NCBI GenBank assembly: GCA_002151545.1
Contig: CP021237.1
Span: forward strand, 3,410,001 to 3,474,000
Source: Sphingobacteriaceae bacterium GW460-11-11-14-LB5
GTDB lineage: Bacteria > Bacteroidota > Bacteroidia > Sphingobacteriales > Sphingobacteriaceae
Reading direction: 5' to 3'
Length of the DNA: 64,000 bases
The position numbers and the translations under genes are program-made. Shown piece by piece: positions 8,227 to 16,936 of the stretch (its first letter is position 1; every line of letters starts with the position of its first letter). Under the pieces are notes generated by a model, which was not told the origin of the DNA, ran no database searches, and was given only the letters and a program-made list of their open reading frames with translations.

Positions 8227-11145
8227 TTATTGCAGCCTAAAATTTACACTTCCTTTTAATGATTTGCCCTTAATATTAATGCGTCCATCGGTAAATGGCG
8301 AGCCGTAAAAAGGCTCGGAACCGTTATTCCAATAATCAGCAACCAGCAATTGTATTTTTTCATCCTGTAACCAGCTTCTTGATGCCTGCTTACCATTAGA
8401 TTGAATCACCATTTCCTTACTTCCATTGCTTAACCGGGTTTGGAGTATATGCTGTTTGGTTGATCTAAAATCGTTCGACCCCATCTCATTGCTATCATCT
8501 TTCCATTGTTTAGCTGCCGGTTTTCCAAATTCTTCTACACCTGGTAACCATTTAGCATTTAATTTCGCTGTTCCGCTGTTACGGGCAATATCTTCTGCTG
8601 CATAAACGGTAAATTCGCCTTTGCGTTTCCAGCTTAATTCGTCGAAAGTTTTAGGTAACTGGAAAAGCATCCCATATTGATAAGGCCTTTCTAAAGTAGT
8701 TTTCACTTCGTAATCTACCTGAGTGTTGCCGTTGGCAAAAAATCTATAGGTTATATCACCATCCCCGGTGGTATAAGTGGTTTTGATCGCAAAAGTAATT
8801 GCATCGTTCGTTTGATCTACCTTAATGGCATTTGCGAAAATGGTGTACGAAGGATAATTTTTAATCGGGTGGATATTATTCTGGTACGTTTCGCCAGCTA
8901 CATTGGGTTTGCCGCCATCTTCGCTATTCATCGCCACTACACTAAATACGGGTCCCTGTTCTAATACTTTTACCCCTTTGTTTGTTGCACCAGATATTAC
9001 ACCTGTAATTTTGTTTATGGTATAATTCACATCTCCCTGTGTTACAAAATAGGCCATTTCATTTTCTGTAAGCGATAAGCTCAGCTTGTTGTGTGCCATG
9101 GTTTCTTCAGCCGGTTTCAAAACCATAAGTTCTTCGTTCACCACATTACCCGAAGGGTCTTTAAATGAAATATATACTTCTTTTGTTGCTTCTTTTACAG
9201 GGATTTCTAATTGGCCTTCGCCATGTGGTTTGATTGCTGAGCTTAGCTTAACAGGCACACCATCAACCTGAGCAGTAATTTCTACATCACTCAGCGAAAT
9301 AAAATCATGACGGTTTTCTATTTCCAGTACCAATTTACCATTTTTAATGATTGGCTGAAGCACATTTTTGATGACCACGGGTGCATAGGCTTTTTTCATG
9401 CCCCAATATTCGGGCTTTGGCCTGCGCCAGGCATCAATTGGTCCCCAGGGGCCATAACCTACGATATTACCATCGGGTAAATGAAAAGTATCATCAATAC
9501 CGCTCCAAATGGCACCACCTAAATTACCTTTGTGTACATACATGCTATCGTACATTTTAACCAATGATGGGCCATAACTTGCCCTTACGCCCGGATCGGT
9601 TAATAATTCGCGACGGTTATAAGTGCTTAAATGAGCATATTCGCCAAACAAAGTTGGCCTTTTCATCGTATCGGTAGCTTTGGGGCCATTAATGCCTGGA
9701 TAATGGTAATTGGCGATATCAACTTTATTGCCTCCATTATTGAAACCACCCCAGCATTGATCGTGAAAAGAAATAGGTCGTGTAGGGTCTATTTTTTTAG
9801 CTTCGCGATAAACTTTATCCCATAGCGGGCTCCAATAACTTTCGTTACCTAAACTCCAGATAATTACCGAAGCATGGTTTTTGCCAGCCTGCATTTTTTC
9901 GATATTCGCCGCAAGCATGTAAGGATAAAACTTTTCGTCTTTATAATTCCATAACTTCCAGATTGGCGAAGCACCGTGCTGAATCCATGTTAAGGAACTC
10001 TCGTTTTCTACAAACAGGCCAATACTATCGGCTATGGCTAAAAACCTTTCGCTTGGTGGGTAATGTGAAGTACGGATGTAATTGCAATTGGCTTGTTTAA
10101 ACAATTCGGCATCTTTCAACTCCAAATCGTCGCTTATGGCACGCCCGGTAAGTGGATGTACCGAATGGCGGTTAACTCCTCTTAACTTAATGGGCATTCC
10201 ATTTACAAATACCTGATTTCCCTTTACCTCAACCTGCCTGAATCCAATTTTTTGTTGATGGCTTTGGGTCGTTTTTCCATCAATAATTAATACCGTGGTT
10301 AAAGTATATAAATACGGCTTATCGGTATTCCATTTTATTGGATTTTTCACCGAAATATCGGTATGAATTAAAGTCGATTTTTGACCAGATACTGCCGGCA
10401 CTGCAGCTTTAACCGTAGCGATACTTTTTCCGGTAACAGCTGCTAAAGTGTAAATGATCTGTCCTGCTGAAGCCTTTTGCCCCTGATTGTTGACCAATGC
10501 TTTAAGGTTAAGTGTCGCATTATTGTGGTTTTTATCGAGTGTTGTTACCACTGTAAAATCGGCGATATTAACCTCTGGCAGGGCAAACAAAGTAACATTA
10601 CGCAATATCCCCCCTACGGTATGTACAGCGTACTGTGAGGTACAAGCCAAAATATCGCTGATGGTATTGGCCTGCACATCAACCTGAAGCAGATTTTCTC
10701 CGCTTTTTAATGCATCGGTAATGTCAATTTCGAAGGGAACAAAACTACCTTCGTGTTCAGCTAGTTTTTTACCATTTATTTTAACTACTGCGTGAGAACT
10801 TACCCCATCAAAACGCAACTTCATGCGATTGCCTTTCCAATTGTTCGGTATCGAAAACGTTTTGGTGTAAGTAGCCGTTTCTCCGGTATTAACCGTATAA
10901 CCTTGCATTACCCACTCCCCTGGCACTTTAATATTTCCTTTTTTGTTGCTTTGTTCAAATTTCCAATCGCCGTTTAAAGAAATAACAGGTTTATTGCTGC
11001 TGAGCAACGAGGATGGGATTGGTGAAAGGGTACTGGCTATGCCACTGTTCTGTGCCAATAGCGTTAAAGCAGTACTGGTTACCAAAGCAAAAGTCAGCAA
11101 TAATTTGCGTCTTATTTGGTAACCGTGAATTTTATTTAGGGTCAT
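8227..11145 (-). CDS. GH2-family glycoside hydrolase (beta-galactosidase-like), first of two paralogues
   Basis: A secreted GH2 enzyme of 972 residues from the chosen ATG. A start 30 bp upstream (11175) is possible, but the one chosen has an AT-rich upstream stretch and sits nearer the signal peptide (IRRKLLLTFALVTSTALTLLAQ). In 982-residue numbering the sugar-binding jelly roll is about 60-200, an Ig-like domain 205-315 and the TIM barrel from about 325. The acid/base is Glu445 in WSLGNES and the nucleophile Glu512 in FGEYAHL. The barrel motif RGVNRHSVHP and the late TIM motif GGAIWSGIDDTF are clear. The C-terminal 250 residues are beta-galactosidase-like (SNDFRSTK). A close paralogue lies 190 bp upstream. 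The role is probably periplasmic removal of a beta-linked sugar; galactose is a guess. Confidence 0.9.
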   Translation of the reverse strand: MTLNKIHGYQIRRKLLLTFALVTSTALTLLAQNSGIASTLSPIPSSLLSSNKPVISLNGDWKFEQSNKKGNIKVPGEWVMQGYTVNTGETATYTKTFSIPNNWKGNRMKLRFDGVSSHAVVKINGKKLAEHEGSFVPFEIDITDALKSGENLLQVDVQANTISDILACTSQYAVHTVGGILRNVTLFALPEVNIADFTVVTTLDKNHNNATLNLKALVNNQGQKASAGQIIYTLAAVTGKSIATVKAAVPAVSGQKSTLIHTDISVKNPIKWNTDKPYLYTLTTVLIIDGKTTQSHQQKIGFRQVEVKGNQVFVNGMPIKLRGVNRHSVHPLTGRAISDDLELKDAELFKQANCNYIRTSHYPPSERFLAIADSIGLFVENESSLTWIQHGASPIWKLWNYKDEKFYPYMLAANIEKMQAGKNHASVIIWSLGNESYWSPLWDKVYREAKKIDPTRPISFHDQCWGGFNNGGNKVDIANYHYPGINGPKATDTMKRPTLFGEYAHLSTYNRRELLTDPGVRASYGPSLVKMYDSMYVHKGNLGGAIWSGIDDTFHLPDGNIVGYGPWGPIDAWRRPKPEYWGMKKAYAPVVIKNVLQPIIKNGKLVLEIENRHDFISLSDVEITAQVDGVPVKLSSAIKPHGEGQLEIPVKEATKEVYISFKDPSGNVVNEELMVLKPAEETMAHNKLSLSLTENEMAYFVTQGDVNYTINKITGVISGATNKGVKVLEQGPVFSVVAMNSEDGGKPNVAGETYQNNIHPIKNYPSYTIFANAIKVDQTNDAITFAIKTTYTTGDGDITYRFFANGNTQVDYEVKTTLERPYQYGMLFQLPKTFDELSWKRKGEFTVYAAEDIARNSGTAKLNAKWLPGVEEFGKPAAKQWKDDSNEMGSNDFRSTKQHILQTRLSNGSKEMVIQSNGKQASRSWLQDEKIQLLVADYWNNGSEPFYGSPFTDGRINIKGKSLKGSVNFRLQ

Positions 11146-11222
11146 GATTGTTGTATTAAAATTTAATTTGCTCATCGTCCCGAATAACGTCGCAGATGGG
11201 CATGTTGTCAGTCTGAGCCATT

Positions 11223-11254
11223 CGTCATTCCTGCTCAGGCGGGAATCTTAATGC
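11223..11254. repeat. Small GTCATTCC...GGGAATC palindrome
   Basis: The sequence CGTCATTCCTGC...GCGGGAATCTTAATG forms a short imperfect hairpin in the 160-bp gap between the two GH2 genes. A longer relative with the same ATTCCC...GGGAATCTTAATG core is at 42668-42778. This looks like one family of dispersed intergenic repeat. Confidence 0.6.
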
Positions 11255-11335
11255 ACACACATTAAAAATGTGTTTCTTTTTTATCCTCCTTACAAACGAG
11301 GACAATTATCCGATCGAAATGGCGACACCCACTTA

Positions 11336-14254
11336 TTACTTCAACTGAAGCGTTACACTGTCCTGTATAACATCGCCTGCTTTTAATGGGCGATCCATTT
11401 TTTCTGCGTGCCCTCTAAAAAACCTTTCGGCGCCCATATTGCTGTAGCCTGCTACCAAAGCTTTAATGCCTTGTGCATCTTTCCAGGCCCTGATATGCTG
11501 CTGGCCGTTGGCGTTTACATTAAAAGAAGATGCTCCGTTGGTTAAGACTGCTTTATTGATATACATTTTGGTCGACCTGAAATCGTTGGTACCCAAATCA
11601 TTTCGATCTAAGTTCCATGCAGTTGTTGGTAATTTAGATGGACCTGCCGGACCTGAAACCTGGTTAGCAGCGCTTAACAGTGCTTTACCAATCGGTCTGC
11701 CAATATGATCGGCCGGGTAATAATCCCACTGTGCATTTCTGTTCCAGTCTAACTCCTGAAAGCTGTTTGGCACTCCAAATACAAGGCCCCATTGACGTGG
11801 GTTAACTTCTTTTTTGATGGTATATTGATAATCGATTTTTACTTTACCATTAGCCAGAAAGGTATAACTTGTGGTTCCGCCGGCCTCGCTGTACACATCT
11901 GTTATGTGAACCGTAAATCCGTTTTTCGTTTTATCCAGTTTAATATCTTTAACGATCCTGTTTTTGCATACATCGGTAAAAGGATCAAATTGCTGGCTTT
12001 CACCTGTCATCTGCGTTCCCCTGCCCTCGCCCGTTAATGGCAAAACCATTAATCGTGCCCCGGTATTCCAAACCGTTACACCGTTGTTGGTTACATGTTC
12101 TATATCGCCATTAGCCAGATTAAGCTGAACATTTAGCTTACCACTTTTAGCTGTTAAAGTGCTGCCGGTTTGGGTATAAGTCCATGGCTGGCCAGCCGTT
12201 TTGGGTACCAAAGTTAAATCGGTAACTGTTGGTACAATGGCAAACTGGTAAATATCAATGAGTACACCACGCGGATCGTAAACTTTAATCGTCATTTTAT
12301 CGCCTGGCAATGGTTTTTTATTCACGGTAACATTGGCTGTGGTTTTACCGTTTCGTTTTAAATCGGCCTCAATTAATCCATTCTCACTGGCTACGCTCCA
12401 TTCTATTTTACACTCTTTCAGGTTGCTAAAAAGTAATCTGTTTTCCAGTTCAACGGCTACTTTACCATTGCTCCAGTTGCTGGCCAGTTTAATTTTTACC
12501 GGCGAATAGATTTTTTTCATGTGCCAGTATTCTGGCTTTGGTCTTCTCCAGCCATCAAGCGGCCCCCAGGTGCCGTAACCAACTGTTTTTCCGTTAGGTA
12601 AAAAGAAGGTATCATCAATACCTGCCCATATTGCGCCGCCCAAAACAGCATCGGTGCGGTACATATTTTCCCACATGGCTTCGAAACCAATCCCCCATGC
12701 ATCGCGTACGCCGGGATCGGTTACCAGTTCTAAACGGTTATAGGCATTTAAATGCACATACTCATCAAAAACAATCGGACGTTTATAATTCCTGTAGGTT
12801 TGTGGTCCTGTTGGGCCCGGATAATGGTGATTGGTAATTTCCAGATCGCCTTCATCTGCATCGGGACCATACTGACTAAAATTACGTGGGCGTGTTGGAT
12901 CGAACGATTTCGCCAACTTAGCGGTTTCTTTAAAATAGGCGGCGTATTTACCGCTCTCGTTACCCATCGACCAGATGAGTACTGCTGGGTTAGACCTAAA
13001 ATAGTTAATCATATCTAAAGTTTGATCGACCATTAAGGTTTGATAAATTTCTGTTCCTGCTGGTACTGCAGTATTTTCTGCCCAGCAAAAAGGTGCTTCT
13101 ACTTCTAAAAACATACCCAGGCGGTTGCAGGCATCAATCAGTTCTTCTGCCGGCGGATAATGCGAGGTACGGAAATAATTTACATTACCTTCTCTAAACA
13201 GTTGAACATCTTTTTCCCACATGTTTTCGCCAACTGAACGGCCACGCAAAGGCATGGTTTCGTGGTGGCATATACCCCGAAGTTTAATGGGCATGTTATT
13301 TACAAAAACCCGGTTCCCCCTTACCTCTATCTGGCGGAAGCCAATACTTTTGGTGATGACATCTTCCACTTTACCATCTTGTAAAATGCTGAATTTTACC
13401 ACATATAAATTAGGATGTTCCGGATCCCATTTGGCAGGTTTAACTACATCAAAACTGATATTCTGCTGTAAATATTCGCCTTTAGCCATACTTTTATCAA
13501 CAGTAACCGTTTTTTCAGTCACTTTTGTCGTTCCATCCGTTTTGAAAAGTTCTGCTTTTATAACAAGATTCCCGGTTTTACTATCCTGTTCATTGGCAAT
13601 AATCAGATCCGTATTCAGCGTGGCGTTTTCATAGTTTTTATCCAAAATGGTTTTAACATCCGCATAGGCAAAATTGATTGGCGCGAGGGCCATTACATAT
13701 GCCTTTCTCGAAATCCCTCCCAAAGGATGCACTGCATAGGTAGATGCACTTGCCAGGGAGTCGGCTTTGCTTTCGGACTTTACTTTTACGAGGATTTCGT
13801 TACTGGCGCCCCATTTTACGACATTGTTAATATCAATTTCGAAAGGTGTAAAACCACCTAAATGTGATGCAGCTTTCTTACCGTTTACCCAAATTTCGGC
13901 ATCACTGTATACAGCATCGAAACGGAGTTTAATGCGTTTGTTTTTCCACTTTTCCGGAAGGTCGAAGTTTTTTTTGTAACCGGCATAAACCGAATTTTTT
14001 ACTTCAAAACCCTGCATTACCCACTCACCCGGCACCTGAATATTTTTATCGGCAGGCAATGCGTTGATATCGGTAGAAAACTGCCATGTTCCATCCAAAG
14101 AGATCTTATCCGGCTGTTTTGAGCCAGAAGGTGAAATACGGTTAAGTTTTAATACCTGCTGATCGGTTGTGGTATAGGTGATTTTTTGAATTTGTGCGTG
14201 TGTCGCACCCGCTAAAACCAGTAAAACTGTAAAAATTCTATAAAATAGTTTCAT
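11336..14254 (-). CDS. GH2-family glycoside hydrolase, second paralogue
   Basis: A 972-residue secreted GH2 enzyme with signal peptide 1-20 (ends THAQ). The domain plan matches the neighbour: jelly roll about 50-190, Ig-like domain about 200-310, TIM barrel from 315. The acid/base is Glu433 in WSMGNES and the nucleophile Glu498 in FDEYVHLN. GGAIWAGIDDTFFLPNGKTVGYGTWGPLDGWRRPKPEYWHMKK is nearly the same as in the paralogue. The loop after the first barrel strand differs (RGICHHETMP here, RGVNRHSVHP there), and the nucleophile motif starts FDEY rather than FGEY, so the two may prefer different sugars or linkages. It follows the RraA-family gene by 34 bp and is probably in the same operon as the SusCD pair upstream. 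Confidence 0.9.
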   Translation of the reverse strand: MKLFYRIFTVLLVLAGATHAQIQKITYTTTDQQVLKLNRISPSGSKQPDKISLDGTWQFSTDINALPADKNIQVPGEWVMQGFEVKNSVYAGYKKNFDLPEKWKNKRIKLRFDAVYSDAEIWVNGKKAASHLGGFTPFEIDINNVVKWGASNEILVKVKSESKADSLASASTYAVHPLGGISRKAYVMALAPINFAYADVKTILDKNYENATLNTDLIIANEQDSKTGNLVIKAELFKTDGTTKVTEKTVTVDKSMAKGEYLQQNISFDVVKPAKWDPEHPNLYVVKFSILQDGKVEDVITKSIGFRQIEVRGNRVFVNNMPIKLRGICHHETMPLRGRSVGENMWEKDVQLFREGNVNYFRTSHYPPAEELIDACNRLGMFLEVEAPFCWAENTAVPAGTEIYQTLMVDQTLDMINYFRSNPAVLIWSMGNESGKYAAYFKETAKLAKSFDPTRPRNFSQYGPDADEGDLEITNHHYPGPTGPQTYRNYKRPIVFDEYVHLNAYNRLELVTDPGVRDAWGIGFEAMWENMYRTDAVLGGAIWAGIDDTFFLPNGKTVGYGTWGPLDGWRRPKPEYWHMKKIYSPVKIKLASNWSNGKVAVELENRLLFSNLKECKIEWSVASENGLIEADLKRNGKTTANVTVNKKPLPGDKMTIKVYDPRGVLIDIYQFAIVPTVTDLTLVPKTAGQPWTYTQTGSTLTAKSGKLNVQLNLANGDIEHVTNNGVTVWNTGARLMVLPLTGEGRGTQMTGESQQFDPFTDVCKNRIVKDIKLDKTKNGFTVHITDVYSEAGGTTSYTFLANGKVKIDYQYTIKKEVNPRQWGLVFGVPNSFQELDWNRNAQWDYYPADHIGRPIGKALLSAANQVSGPAGPSKLPTTAWNLDRNDLGTNDFRSTKMYINKAVLTNGASSFNVNANGQQHIRAWKDAQGIKALVAGYSNMGAERFFRGHAEKMDRPLKAGDVIQDSVTLQLK

Positions 14255-14288
14255 TTGTGTGTTTGATTTATCTTTTTGAATTTATTCT

Positions 14289-14993
14289 TTACATAATACC
14301 ATATTTATCGAAGGCTTCTTTGGCGCTCATCCCCTCGAGGATTTTCTTCTGCACCATTTTTTCGCCCCTGGCTTTTTCAAGTGCTCTTGTGACCACCTCC
14401 ACTTCATGCTGTTTTGGCACAATGCAAACACCATCTATATCGCCAATTACCAGATCACCCGGGTTAACTAAAACACCCTTAATTTCTATTGGCACCCTGA
14501 AATCGATTACTTTACCTCTTGGTGCCTGGTCTTGTGCATAATTGCCATAAGAAAATGAGGGGAAGTTTAGGTGTAATATCCCTCTGGTATCCCTCGAATA
14601 ACCATCTACTACGGCTCCTGCTGCACCTAACATCTGTGCCCTTGTGCTCATCAGCTCGCCCCATAATGCATAATTAGGGGAAGAACCTGTACAGATATAT
14701 ACCTCATGTTTTTTAAGGTCATCGAGCGCCTCGAGCATTAAACCAAATGGTTTTTTTAAAATGGGATTACTGCTTTCATGTTGCCCACACTCTAAAACAT
14801 CAGCCTCTAACACAGTCATCGCTCTTCCAGCAACAAACATATCAGGATGTAAAGGTTGTATCTGTGGCGGCAAAAACTGATGGAGCAAACCCATCTTATC
14901 CATTATATCGCCAATAACAGCAGTATAAAGTTCTGTTTTTATTACCTCAAAAAGTTCATCGTCATTTTGCCACTCCGTCGTATTAATTGTCAT
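14289..14993 (-). CDS. RraA-family protein (possible class II keto-acid aldolase)
   Basis: A 234-residue protein of the RraA / 4-hydroxy-4-methyl-2-oxoglutarate aldolase fold. The family signature is clear: WGELMSTRAQMLGAAGAVVDGYSRD with Gly112, Arg134 and Asp135, plus GDLVIGDIDGVCIVP later. In aldolases of the family an acidic residue usually follows the Arg-Asp pair by three positions; here the sequence is RDTRGI, with Gly at that place. It lies between SusD and the two GH2 genes, and three likely sugar-acid enzymes follow on the same strand. A role as the aldolase that splits the 2-keto-3-deoxy acid is attractive, because no other aldolase or kinase is nearby. It could equally be a lyase of another kind; regulation of RNase E is unlikely in this context. 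Confidence 0.8.
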   Translation of the reverse strand: MTINTTEWQNDDELFEVIKTELYTAVIGDIMDKMGLLHQFLPPQIQPLHPDMFVAGRAMTVLEADVLECGQHESSNPILKKPFGLMLEALDDLKKHEVYICTGSSPNYALWGELMSTRAQMLGAAGAVVDGYSRDTRGILHLNFPSFSYGNYAQDQAPRGKVIDFRVPIEIKGVLVNPGDLVIGDIDGVCIVPKQHEVEVVTRALEKARGEKMVQKKILEGMSAKEAFDKYGIM

Positions 14994-15201
14994 TTTTTAT
15001 AGAATATTGGGATGATTGTAGGGTATTATATTAATTATTCAAAAATGTATAATTACCGGAGAAAACATTTAAGCATAGTTATCTACTTATTAAACTTTTT
15101 TAACATAACATCAATCTTTATAGTAATTGAAAAGACAAAATACTTCATCTTATTAAATATTGATTGCTAATAAGCGACTGAACAAAATTAAAAATCAGGG
15201 C

Positions 15202-15237
15202 AAAAAAATAGCAGCCAGTAAAACACTGGCCGCTATT
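15202..15237 (-). terminator. Intrinsic terminator after SusD
   Basis: On the minus strand a 13-bp stem (15225-15237 with 15207-15219, one wobble) with a 5-nt loop is followed by a T-run (A-run at 15202-15208 on +). It lies 33 bp past the SusD stop. It should reduce, and may set the level of, read-through into the RraA and GH2 genes. Confidence 0.85.
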
Positions 15238-15270
15238 CATCCTTATTTATTCATTTGTGTTGTGTATTTT

Positions 15271-16935
15271 CTAATAACCGCTATTTTGCTTTAAAACGCC
15301 TTTAGAGAGATCTATCTGATCTTGCGGGATTGGCATCAAATACAACTTATCATTCCAGGTTCTTTCTTGGATCGGTTTGGCCGCATCGGCAATGCTATAT
15401 ATTGGCTTCATTACCTGTGGGGCAATTTTCCATCTTCTGATATCCATATAACGTTGGCCTTCAATAGCCAATTCAATGCGTCTTTCATTTCTGATTAATG
15501 CTCTCAAGGTTTCTTGTGTTGCATATTTAGTCCGATCAACCACTGGCATACCCGCACGCGTCCTGATTTTATCCAGGGCATCATACACAGTTGCATCAGG
15601 GCCAGTTAGTTCGTTTTTAGCTTCCGCATAAGTTAATAAAACCTCCGCATAACGAATTAAAATATTGTTCGCGTGGTTGTCAATCTGATCTCTATAAATT
15701 TTAGGATCAACCATTTTACGAACGCTATAACCCGTTAAAGCTGTATTACCTGCGCCTTCAGTCCATTTAAACGAATAGTCGTCTTCGATGGCATTCCAAG
15801 GATTTCCATCGAATAAAATACTGGCGTAAAAGCGTGGATCTCTGTTTTTATATTCATTTTTAAATGCAGGATCTTTCGCTTTATACCATGCTGCCCTTTG
15901 TGCCTGCGATGGCGGAGTAATTAAATCTCCGGTTTTATAACTTGGATAGCTATTTACCAATTCTTGCGTTGGCGCGATAGAGCCCCAGCCACCAAGATCG
16001 CCTGAAGGTAACAAGGTATTTAAGAAATTGGCATCTTGTTGTGGGATGCGCTGTCTATCTAGTATCACTTCTACATTTCCTTCGTTCACCTGATGAAACA
16101 AGGCTTCATAACTACGGAGACCTAAACGGAATTTTTTCTCATCATCGGCATTTGCGAAATCTACCCAAACACTGTAATCATCCTTAGCGTTAAGCGCATC
16201 TTCGGCTGTTACTTTATACAAATCGTAACCCAAGGTCATTACCTGGCTTGCCGCATCTGCAGCCAATTGCCACTGACCTTCGTACAGGTGAGCACGTGCT
16301 TTTAAGGCCAAAGCTGCTCCTTTGGTAATGCGCCCTTTTTCGTTTGGTTTACCGCCGGCATAACTTTGTGGTAGAACTTTAGCGATAGCATCTAATTCAT
16401 CCACTACAAATTTTAATACTTCGGCTTTTGGTGTTCTTGGTAAATTTTCCCTGCCAAGCTCAACTGTTTTGGTTGATAATGGCACATCGCCAAACTTACA
16501 AATCAACCAGAAATAAGCATTGGCCCTAATAAAACGTACCTCAGCTTTATATCGGTCTAATAATGCTTTATCCATGCTGGTCACTTTATCAGCATTATCT
16601 AAAAAATAATTGGCACGGCCAATTGCTGTAAAATCCCAACCTGCATTTAAAGTAGAATTTACATTACCCGACGATACTGAAGTTGCCGAACTCTCCCAAG
16701 GGTATTGAGCATGTGCATTGTCTGCCGCCGCATCATCATATACCATATCATCACCAGGCAACTGACTATAAACGCCATTTACAGCTAGGTAAACATCATT
16801 GGCATTCTTCCAAAAAGTAGCTTCCGATACTTGGTTTAATGGTGGCCTTTCTAAAAAATCTTTTTTACAAGAAACAATAACACTTAATAAGAGTACACTT
16901 GTAATTATATATATCTTTTTCATTTTTGTAATCAT
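15271..16935 (-). CDS. SusD/RagB-family glycan-binding lipoprotein
   Basis: A SusD-family lipoprotein of 554 residues from the ATG at 16935. The frame is open to a GTG at 16950 that would overlap SusC, and a third start, at 16923, gives the cleanest signal (MKKIYIITSVLLLSVIVSC). The Cys of VSCKKDFLERPP is the lipidation site. Typical parts are the N-terminal FLERPPLNQVSEATFWKNANDVYLAVNGVY, the TPR-like region with LIRYAEVLLTYAEAKNE, the ERRIELAIEGQRYMDIRRWK block, and the ending LYLMPIPQDQIDLSKGVLKQNSGY. It binds oligosaccharide over the SusC pore. The ATG at 16935 is only a base from the SusC stop, so the two are translationally linked. Confidence 0.95.
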   Translation of the reverse strand: MITKMKKIYIITSVLLLSVIVSCKKDFLERPPLNQVSEATFWKNANDVYLAVNGVYSQLPGDDMVYDDAAADNAHAQYPWESSATSVSSGNVNSTLNAGWDFTAIGRANYFLDNADKVTSMDKALLDRYKAEVRFIRANAYFWLICKFGDVPLSTKTVELGRENLPRTPKAEVLKFVVDELDAIAKVLPQSYAGGKPNEKGRITKGAALALKARAHLYEGQWQLAADAASQVMTLGYDLYKVTAEDALNAKDDYSVWVDFANADDEKKFRLGLRSYEALFHQVNEGNVEVILDRQRIPQQDANFLNTLLPSGDLGGWGSIAPTQELVNSYPSYKTGDLITPPSQAQRAAWYKAKDPAFKNEYKNRDPRFYASILFDGNPWNAIEDDYSFKWTEGAGNTALTGYSVRKMVDPKIYRDQIDNHANNILIRYAEVLLTYAEAKNELTGPDATVYDALDKIRTRAGMPVVDRTKYATQETLRALIRNERRIELAIEGQRYMDIRRWKIAPQVMKPIYSIADAAKPIQERTWNDKLYLMPIPQDQIDLSKGVLKQNSGY

Positions 16936-16936
16936 T

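Noticed and set aside
8227..14254. Sequence assembly duplication of the GH2 genes
   Set aside because: The two proteins are clearly similar but differ throughout, including active-site loops and signal peptides, so they are real paralogues.
14289..14993. RNase E regulator RraA
   Set aside because: The family fold fits, but location in a sugar-acid catabolic cluster and the broad chemistry of the family make an enzyme more likely.
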